Source: Rheum nobile (Eukaryota > Streptophyta > Magnoliopsida > Caryophyllales > Polygonaceae). Taken from it: DNA of 64,000 nucleotides. The translations under genes and the position numbers were made by a program. The notes below the pieces were generated by a model that worked only from the letters and a program-made list of their open reading frames with translations, made no database searches and had not been told where the DNA came from. The stretch covers positions 124,001 through 188,000 of the forward strand of contig WOAB01000152.1 of the NCBI GenBank assembly GCA_027886185.1, read 5' to 3'. Below, piece by piece: positions 57,174-64,000 of this stretch. Position 1 is the first letter of the stretch; the number at the start of each line of letters is the position of its first letter.

Positions 57174-57958
57174 CTTAGGCGCTAGCCAACTCGCATGCCA
57201 CAATGCGAGCCAGCGCATAGAGCACACCCCCTCGTCATGCTCCAGTGATGCGCCTCACGACGCTCTATCGCCATGCTCTAGCGGCGCGCCCTGTTGCGCT
57301 CTATCGTTGCACTCATTGACGCTCTAGTGTCGCGCCCTAGCGACGCGCTCCCTTATGCCCCGGTGGTGCGCCCCTATAGCGCCTATGTCACGCTGCACTC
57401 CGTGCGCTGCATGCCTTGGTATCACTTATCCTAGTTTTGACATTATATTATTTTGAGGTTATTTTCATGCTATTTTGACATTGTTTCCATATTTATCATT
57501 TTGAGAGTAGTTTTAATAGTTATGTTGGACGTGGCGCACCACATGTTGTGGGCCATTAGGCCAAGCCCATTAGCCTTTCTTTTCTTATGAATACTCATGT
57601 CTTGTCTTCAATAAAGTTATGTTTAGTTTTTGGCTTAAATCCTAGTTGAGGTATCTCCTTGTTTAAGCCCTAAGCGTCCCTAAAGTTACTATCTTCCCAA
57701 GAAATCACGTTTTCGTCTCTGCCAAGATCATCATGTTCATCTTCCAACCATTAAACCTCAATCACATTTGAGGCTTCCATGCAATTCGCCAACTCAAAGT
57801 CTTCATACAAGACAACATGATTTGCATCAAGGATTCCACAACAAGAACAAGAAGGCTTGTGTCATAACGTTGGAATGAGTGAAGTTTAGGAAGGATCGCT
57901 CGGTGAAGACGACGACTTACTTGACATCCATAAATTATGTCTTGTGTCACTAACCGTC
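57174..57958. other. GC-rich degenerate repeat and LTR-like sequence
   Basis: 57180-57420 is GC-rich, with recurring GCTCTA and GCGCC words every 20-30 bases (e.g. CGCTCTAGTGTCGCGCCCTA). 57530-57960 has a GGGCCATTAGGCCAAGCCCA stretch and AATAAAG, resembling the transcribed part of an LTR. The Tat element at 57959 is inserted here. No coding frame is supported. Confidence 0.4.
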
Positions 57959-58709
57959 TGTTAGGGCCCTTGCATTGTGTCCATGTTTAAAGCCCAATGG
58001 TGTAGAGACGTAAAGATACGGATCATGGCCAGTGCTGCTAAAGGAGGAGGATTTGGATGTGACTGTCATGGTAGCTGTGAAGATTAAGCGCCAAGCAACG
58101 CCATTGGAAAGATCTTGTTTCCAAATATGAAGCATCCCCATCTCGGAAGATGGTAAAACATGGCAAGGACCATGCGTTAGGAAATATGATGCGTTATGGA
58201 TACAATATTCCTTATTCGATATAAGGAACAATGTTTCAAGTGTGTACCCTTTGGCACATGCTAAGAGCTTAAATTTAGAAATTATTTCAAAACTATTCCA
58301 TAAAGTGGATGAGATAAACCCTTAGAAAAAAAGTTAAACTAGTGGCTAAAAAGTATAATTGCTAAACATAGAATTTTTATTGTGTGCCCATGGGCACACA
58401 CTACAAATAAAATATAAGGAAATATCTTTACCATGTTTGTTTATTTTAACTTAGGCTCCAAGCCACGATCTAATCTTATTTTTATGGTAAATCCTATTCC
58501 TTGTAGGATTATCATTGGACCTCTATGTAAAAAAGGTGCCAGCCTCTTGTAAACAAGACAAGCATACGCTTACAACCATATTCTCATACACCAATACAAC
58601 CCCGATTTATTCTCTCGAAAGCTTGTTCTATTTTCACAATGTGTAATCCTTGACCCCATACTCCACAATCAAAGCAGATTGCATTACGATACGAAATCTT
58701 CCTAAAACA
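57959..58709 (+). repeat. Tat element 5' LTR
   Basis: The LTR starts TGTTAGGGCCC and ends CTAAAACA. Its last 180 bases match 63703-63886. It includes the perfect inverted repeat TGTGTGCCCATGGGCACACA near 58383. Confidence 0.8.
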
Positions 58710-58710
58710 A

Positions 58711-58728
58711 TTGGCGCCCACCGTGGGG
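58711..58728 (+). other. Tat element primer-binding site
   Basis: TTGGCGCCCACCGTGGGG lies one base after the LTR, a primer site common in Tat-lineage plant elements. Confidence 0.85.
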
Positions 58729-58789
58729 ATGGGATTCAAAAAGATTATACTTTTTTTTCCAAACCACAAACACTGCAAACCACATCAAC

Positions 58790-59955
58790 ATGTCCAACGA
58801 CGGACCAACCACCAACGACGTCACCACATATTAAGACGTCGCCATCACAACCACGATTAATCTTCCTCAAAATCCATCCGATTAGGCCGGTCCCAACGGT
58901 CTTGGTGATCAACACACCACTAACATTGCGGAATTTCGCAAAACGATGAAAGCATTGGAAGAGTCGCTGGCAGCCCAGAAGACCCAATCCGAAGCACGAC
59001 TCCAAGAGGTGTTAAAGGAGAACGAGGCGTTGTATTTCGTGAACGTGTCGATGCCACCATCGGCACCTTGTGCCCGAATCTAGTACGTTTGTGGCGACAA
59101 CGCCGTCCGGAACCTCGACCTCGAGTCCGTCGCCGTCAACCCGTCTTTCTCGACTCCCATCATAATGCCTTCAATTAACGTTGGGGGATCTCATCACCCA
59201 CCGATAGAAACGACCAACTAGGTTGTCCATGGTCAAGAAGCAAGCGATCCAGGTAGAGGCAATACCAATGGAGTCGTTCAATGACTTTAGACGAGAGGTT
59301 CACTTAAATACCAAACGTACTTAGGCACATAGAAGAGGAAGGCGGTGACTGCTACGTTGACTCACCCATCGTCGAAGCCATTTCTCACGTCGAGATTTCC
59401 AAAAAGTACACGGTCCCCGACATGCCGTGGTACGATGGAAAAAATGATCCTGGTGAACACGTCTCGTTATACAAGCAAACGATGACGACGAGCATAGTGC
59501 CTAAACACCTGAAGGAAGTTGTGATGTTCAAATGGTTCATACAGCTACCGAATGGGAGTATCTCCTCGTTTGTTGGACTAATCAACTTGTTCAAAACTTA
59601 GTTTGCTAGAAGTCGACGAGTCCAAAAGTAATCTAGTGATCTCCATCGTGTTACCCAATGCCAAGGAGAGACACTAAAGAAGTACCTCAATAGGTTCAAC
59701 GATGAGAAGGTATTGGTACCTTGCTGCGACACCCCAACCGCCATAAAAGTATTCAGGTGGGGGTTATTCGAGAAGTTAAAGTGGTATTGCGATCTGACAA
59801 AGTACCCATGTCAGACGTTCAAAGACGTCCAAGCCAAATCCATGGCATACATTCGATTGGAAAATGACAGTCTCGCACCAAATAGGTCGCAAGAGTCATT
59901 GCGACCAAGCAAACAAGTCAACAATACCGAGGCATTTTACAAGCCCTATCCCTGA
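58790..59955 (+). pseudogene. Tat element gag, several stops
   Basis: The ATG at 58790 opens MSNDGPTTNDVTTY and a stop; the frame then has further stops. The conserved gag core is legible from about 59390: YTVPDMPWYDGKNDPGEHVSLYKQ, a gap with stops, then GETLKKYLNRFNDEKVLV and KYPCQTFKDVQAKSMAYIRLE. This is the retrotransposon gag domain of Tat elements. No zinc knuckle is clear; CCMCRAKKR at about 60195 could be a trace of one. Confidence 0.75.
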
Positions 59956-60399
59956 CTAAAACCCGACAACCGGACGATCAATAGCATTTGAGACAATGGA
60001 TACGACCACTAGCGAATGGGGGCTCTATCCTCCTCTTCACCACTACTAATTCTTCATTGACACCGCATAAATACTCAACGCCATAACCAAACTCGACGAA
60101 GCTGTGAGATTCCTAGAAAGCCAGACAATCCCATAACAAAAGAGTAAGCACATAAGTGGTGCGATTTCCACTGCGACGGAGGACATATAACTGTTGCATG
60201 TGTCGTGCTAAGAAAAGAAGTCGCTCACCTACTTATAAAAGGCTATCTCAAAGACTTGTAATGGATAGGGCGAATGCGAATTCGGATCGAGCCAAGCAAG
60301 GAGAAGTGTCGCCGCCTCCTCCTCCTCACGACAAGATCGTAAATAACATCTCAAGGGAGTCAAAAATACGTGGGACATCCGTGTCCTCCGCTAAGCACC

Positions 60400-60910
60400 A
60401 CACCAAAGAATCCGACTTTAACATACCAATGATTGTCACAAAGGAGAAGTTTGAGAATGTGCCCATCACGTTCGACGAATCTGATGACGTCGTCGTAGAA
60501 CTTCATGACAACCTTCATATCCCTTACGATATGAAACTGTCTGGTATAACGCGTCCTAGTCGACAACGAAAGCTAAAAAAATCTAATGAGGATCGAAGCC
60601 CTCCACAACCTTGGCCTTACCCAAGAAGAATTCATCAAGAAATCGATCCCATTAGTGGGGTTCAACGGTGAAGTCAGCAACTCGCTGGGAGAAATCACAC
60701 TAATTATTTACGCATGCAAAGTGAATCTTCAAGTCATGTTCCTGATCATGGACTTCCCATCACCATTCAACGTCATCCTCGGCTACCCCTAGATATACGA
60801 CATGAGAGCGGTCCCGTCGACGTATCATCAAACCGTAAATTTTCCCACCAAGTGGCGAATCCAAGAAATTGAAGACGAGGAAAGACTGGAGAAAGAGTGT
60901 TTCACGATCT
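60400..60910 (+). pseudogene. Tat element protease remnant, active site not found
   Basis: Two frames cover the family pattern: PMIVTKEKFENVPITFDESDDVVV, then a frame change near 60580 to LGLTQEEFIKKSIPLVGFNGEV...GEITLIIY and DFPSPFNVILGYP. The region that should hold the catalytic D-G-G/S-S-A motif falls at the frame change and is absent. Confidence 0.7.
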
Positions 60911-60965
60911 CCCTAAAGCCGACTGCACCTAGAAGCACATCAAAGGGCAAATAACATAGCAATTA

Positions 60966-62481
60966 ATGAATTGCAGCACGTCAACACAATACACAAAGCC
61001 AAAGCCCCCCGAACTCGTCGAGGTGATCTTAGATCCTAGCCATGTCGTAAAGATAGTCGCATATATGCCTAGCGAAATCAGAATGAAACTAATCGACTTC
61101 ATGCGGTCCCACTCTAAGTGTTTTGCGTGGACACACAAAGACATGACCGATATTAGTCCAAATGTGATCATGCACAAACTCAATGTGGACCCTCAACATC
61201 CGCCGATCAAGCAGAAGTGAAGGAAGTTCGCAACATAAAGGAATAAGGTTATTGATGAAGAAGTACGAGCTTTGTTGGAGACGGACAAAATAAGGAAAGC
61301 CCCTTATCCCGACTGGATAGCTAACGTGGTGGTAGTATAAATGGAATAATGGGAAGTGGAGATTTTGCGTCGACTTCATCATTCTTGAATTGGCTGACCC
61401 TAAAGACTCATTTCCACTGCCTCATATCGATGCATTGGTTGACGCCACCGCCGATCAAGAGATGCTCACTTCAATTAATGCGTTAATCGACTACCACCAA
61501 ATTTAGACGAGTCCGAAAGACCAAGAAAAGATAGACTTCATCTCTAACCGGAGAATTTATTGCTACAAGGTCATGTCGTTTGGTCATAAGAAAGCTGGAG
61601 CCACATACAAAAGGTTAGTCAACAAGATGTTCGAGATCCAAATCGGCGACACAATTGAATTCTACATTGGCGACATGTTGGTTAAGTCGAAGAAGGCGGT
61701 CGACCACATTCAACACTTGAAGATAGCCTTCGAGATCCTAGAGAAGTATGACATGAATCTGAACCCAATCAAGTACTCTTTTGGGGTTTCATCGGGAAAA
61801 TTCTTGGGTTATGTGCTGATGCAACGGTGGATCAAAGCCAGCCCTGACAAGATTAAAGCTATCCTCGATCTCCAATCCCCTCGATGCGTCAAAGACGTCC
61901 AAAAGCTGATAGGTAGAGTTGTCGCTCTGAATAGATTCATCTCGAAGGCATCAGATAGGAATTGCTTATTTTATGACGTCTAAAGAAAAACAAATCTTTT
62001 GAGTGGACAAGAGAGCACGAAAAAGCCTTCCAAGCTAGAATTCAAAAGGTACTTAACCTCTTCATTGTTACTTTCAAAACCTAGAAATGGCCAAAACCTG
62101 TGCATATACTTGGCATTCACGGAAACGGCAGCAAGCACCGTCTTAGTGAGAGAATAGGATGGCAAAAAGTGGCGCGTCTACTATGTGAGCAAGACGTTGC
62201 TCGATGCGGAAACAAGGTACTCACCCATGGAGAAACTAAGCCTAGCCCTCATCACGGCATTCATCTTGCTGAAACCTTACTTCGAGGCCCACACTATCAA
62301 AGTAAGAACCGACTATCCCATCAAGAATGTAAGGAGCAAACTAGAGTTAACTCGGAGGATGATGAAGTGGGCAGTTCACATTTGCGGCTATGACATCCAA
62401 TACGAGATGCGTACAATAGTCAAGTCATGTGCTTTGGTAGATTTTGTGGTTGATTTCATCCTAACGACGCTTGCAAGTTAA
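60966..62481 (+). pseudogene. Tat element reverse transcriptase and RNase H, active-site changes
   Basis: RT pieces: MRSHSKCFAWTHKDMTDISPNVIMHKL, YPDWIANVVVV, FPLPHIDALVDAT, YKVMSFGHKKAGATYKRLVNKMF, then FYIGDMLVKSKKAVDHIQHL. The polymerase motif is normally Y-V-D-D; here the first Asp is Gly, which would abolish activity. The classic RNase H follows (YYVSKTLLDAETRYSPMEKL, ...VRTDYPIKNV, MKWAVHICGYDIQY), with its start shifted in frame. Stops near 61500, 61980 and 62155 break the reading. Confidence 0.82.
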
Positions 62482-62494
62482 TGATCATGTCCCG

Positions 62495-62890
62495 TTGAAG
62501 TGGACGTTGTACACCGACGGCGGTTCTAATCACAATGGTGTAGGATTAGGGGTTGTCCTAAAGTCATAACAGGGGGTTAGGATAGCTCAAGCCGTGCAAT
62601 AGAAATTCAAAGCAACAAACAACAAGGTAAAATATGAAGTGCTCGTGACTAGCATCACCAATTCCAAGGAGATAGGCGTGAAGAAGTTGGAAGTAATATG
62701 CGATTCTATGCTAATCGTGAACCAAATCAACGGAGCATACACGGCCGGCGATTCAAAGATGACAACCTATCTGGAAGTCATCTGCGACATCATCAAGTGC
62801 TTCGACACGTTCAACATTAAGCAAGTTCCTATAGACACCAACGCAGAAGACGACGCGTTATTGTGTCCATCATCGATCCGAGAGAATACC
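62495..62890 (+). pseudogene. Second, archaeal-type RNase H of the Tat element
   Basis: TLYTDGGSNHNGVGLGVVLKS carries the first catalytic Asp, NNKVKYEVLVTSI the Glu, and VICDSMLIVNQINGAY the next Asp, matching the aRNH fold that Tat elements carry between RNase H and integrase. Two stops (near 62568 and 62600) interrupt it. Confidence 0.8.
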
Positions 62891-63125
62891 AGAAGTTTCC
62901 CTTCTACATGTAGAGGTGCTCACCATCAGCAAATGTTCCAATGAGTCAAATCCTATACAGGTCTGTTACTCTAACGAATCTGAATCTTGGATCACACGAT
63001 TCTATAATGGGCTCAAGCATGGGGAGTTACCACTCGACAAGAACGAGGCTCGATGACAAGGAGTCATCTTTTGTCCACTAGTAGATACTATCTAAGGTAT
63101 CTCCGAGGAGGCAAAATCTAGAACT

Positions 63126-63702
63126 TGTTGCAGGAACTGCACGATGGAGAATGTGGCAATCATTATGGTGGAAGGAACATAGCATTGCACGGCCACACAT
63201 CAGGTTATTATTGTCCTACCATGAAGAAAGACACGACTACCATGAAGAAAGACACGACTGATTATGCAAAGAAGTGCGATGCATGTCAAAGACACGGTCC
63301 AGTGTCTCATCAACCATCCGAAGCTTTACACCCGATTTCCTCCCCTTGGCCTTTCATGAAGTGGGGGATGGATATCGTCGTAAACTTGCCAGTCGCCTCT
63401 AGTCAATGTGTCTTCATGCTCGCCATGACGGACTAGTTCTCCAAATGGATCGAAGCAAAGGCGTTCGTAGAAATCAAAGACTCACATGTCCTCTCCATCA
63501 TAAGAAGGAACATCTTGAGCAGGTTTGATGTTCCAAACACCATTGTATGCGACAATGCTTTACAATTCATAAGCAATCGGATGTACGAATTTTGCCAAGA
63601 ATTAGGTATCAAACTCATCACGTCAACTCCACGTTATTTGCTGGCTAACGGTCGGGTCAAATCCAGAAGCAAAGTATCATCAACAATCAGAAGAAAAGGC
63701 TC
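63126..63702 (+). pseudogene. Tat element integrase, truncated into LTR
   Basis: The zinc region (LHDGECGNHYGGRNIALHGH...CDACQRHG) contains a 21-base tandem duplication (63221-63262) that repeats TMKKDTT. The core has WGMDIVVNLP (first Asp) and NTIVCDNALQF (second Asp). The position of the catalytic Glu (NGQVEA in relatives) reads NGRVKS, so Glu is lost. Shortly after, coding sequence ends in mid-LTR. Confidence 0.8.
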
Positions 63703-63886
63703 AATAAAGAAGGTATTAACCTCTTGTAAACATGACAAGTATACACTTACAACCATAATCTCATACATCAATACAATCCCAATTTATTCTCTCGAAAGCT
63801 TGTTCTATTTCCATAACGTGTAATCCATCACCCCATACTCCACAATTAAAGCATTTTGCATCACGATACGAAATCCGTCCAAAACA
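63703..63886 (+). repeat. Tat element 3' LTR, 5'-truncated
   Basis: About 184 bases match the end of the 5' LTR (58530-58709) and end CCAAAACA, followed by the TSD CCGTC. Confidence 0.85.
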
Positions 63887-64000
63887 CCGTCCTTTATTAA
63901 GTTTAGGATTAAGTCTTCCAAAAGATTTGATCATTATCTTCTTTCCATATATTATCTTTCCATATCTTATCCACTACCATAAATATAGCATTATCTTTCT
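63887..64000. other. Flank of the Tat element, AT-rich
   Basis: It starts with the TSD copy CCGTC and continues the sequence found before 57954. Nothing else is seen before the window ends. Confidence 0.5.

Larger units (their letters stand above)
57959..63886 (+). mobile_element. Ty3/gypsy Tat-lineage element, decayed, TSD CCGTC
   Basis: CCGTC flanks at 57954-57958 and 63887-63891. It has a 751-base 5' LTR, a TTGGCGCCCACCGTGGGG primer site, gag, protease, RT, RNase H, a second archaeal-type RNase H and part of integrase. The integrase sequence joins the middle of the 3' LTR, of which about 184 bases remain. The second RNase H between RNase H and integrase is a Tat-lineage hallmark. Many stops and lost catalytic residues show an old, inactive copy. 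Confidence 0.88.

Noticed and set aside
58381..58402. TGTGTGCCCATGGGCACACA as the Tat element LTR start
   Set aside because: The flank gives no TSD with the 3' end, whereas a start at 57959 gives a perfect CCGTC pair.

Overview
This is a nuclear window from a flowering plant, probably a eudicot. The support is a spliced plant-type LpxC gene, plant-specific DUF1985 and DUF4283 proteins, and AT-rich intergenic DNA packed with plant LTR retrotransposons, a LINE, MITEs, a Mutator-type gene-carrying element and a CACTA element. The species cannot be named. Most of the window is transposons nested in transposons. I fixed nine insertions by pairing their terminal sequences with target-site duplications (TSDs).

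Layout. 1-4905: a minus-strand LINE (ORF1 plus the start of ORF2) is cut twice, by a Ty3/gypsy LTR that ends at 664 and by a small LTR element without pol at 682-3073 (TSD CACAC). 5597-8627: a six-exon lpxC gene on the minus strand, with a one-base homopolymer problem at its 5' end. 9950-10365: two putative exons of an unrecognised minus-strand gene; their upstream side continues at 24557, where there is a TATA box. Between them lie a Ty1/copia element (10366-16066, TSD CATTG) and a Ty3/gypsy element, gypsy-1 (16069-24551, TSD TCACA), which landed inside the copia target duplication. 26630-27688 and 43419-43665: two halves of a DUF1985 (Ulp1/MULE-type) pseudogene, separated by a 15.7-kb Athila-like complex (27689-43418, TSD TCTAT). 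The complex has three LTRs, and its middle LTR is interrupted by a second pol-less Ty3/gypsy element, gypsy-2 (33027-41468, TSD CTAAA). 43666-51934: AT-rich repeats, a Pack-MULE-like element (47630-48976), a Tourist-like MITE (49937-50245) and a hAT-type MITE (50698-51096, TSD ATCGTAAG). 51935-57173: a non-autonomous CACTA element (TSD CTT) carrying a nested MITE and possible captured exons. 57959-63886: a decayed Tat-lineage Ty3/gypsy element with two RNase H domains (TSD CCGTC).

How the parts relate. lpxC is the only recognisable conventional host gene with all its catalytic residues. Most large elements cannot move on their own: the copia lacks gag, gypsy-1 lost half of RNase H and everything downstream to mid-LTR, gypsy-2 lacks PR/RT/IN, the Athila-like unit joins gag to a protease tail, and the Tat element has lost catalytic residues.

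The most interesting signal is not a gene. Four LTR-element families carry GC-rich 12-13-base near-palindromes (CGGCGACCGCCG, CCGCGACCGCGG, CCGCACCCGCGG), repeatedly spaced about 10-11 or 19-23 bases apart, that is, one or two helical turns. In gypsy-1 and gypsy-2 one array lies 110-130 bases upstream and one 250-265 bases downstream of the LTR TATA box, although the motif sequence differs. In the Athila-like gag the 20-21-base spacing holds even where the motifs fall in different reading frames, which points to a role, or an origin, at the DNA level.
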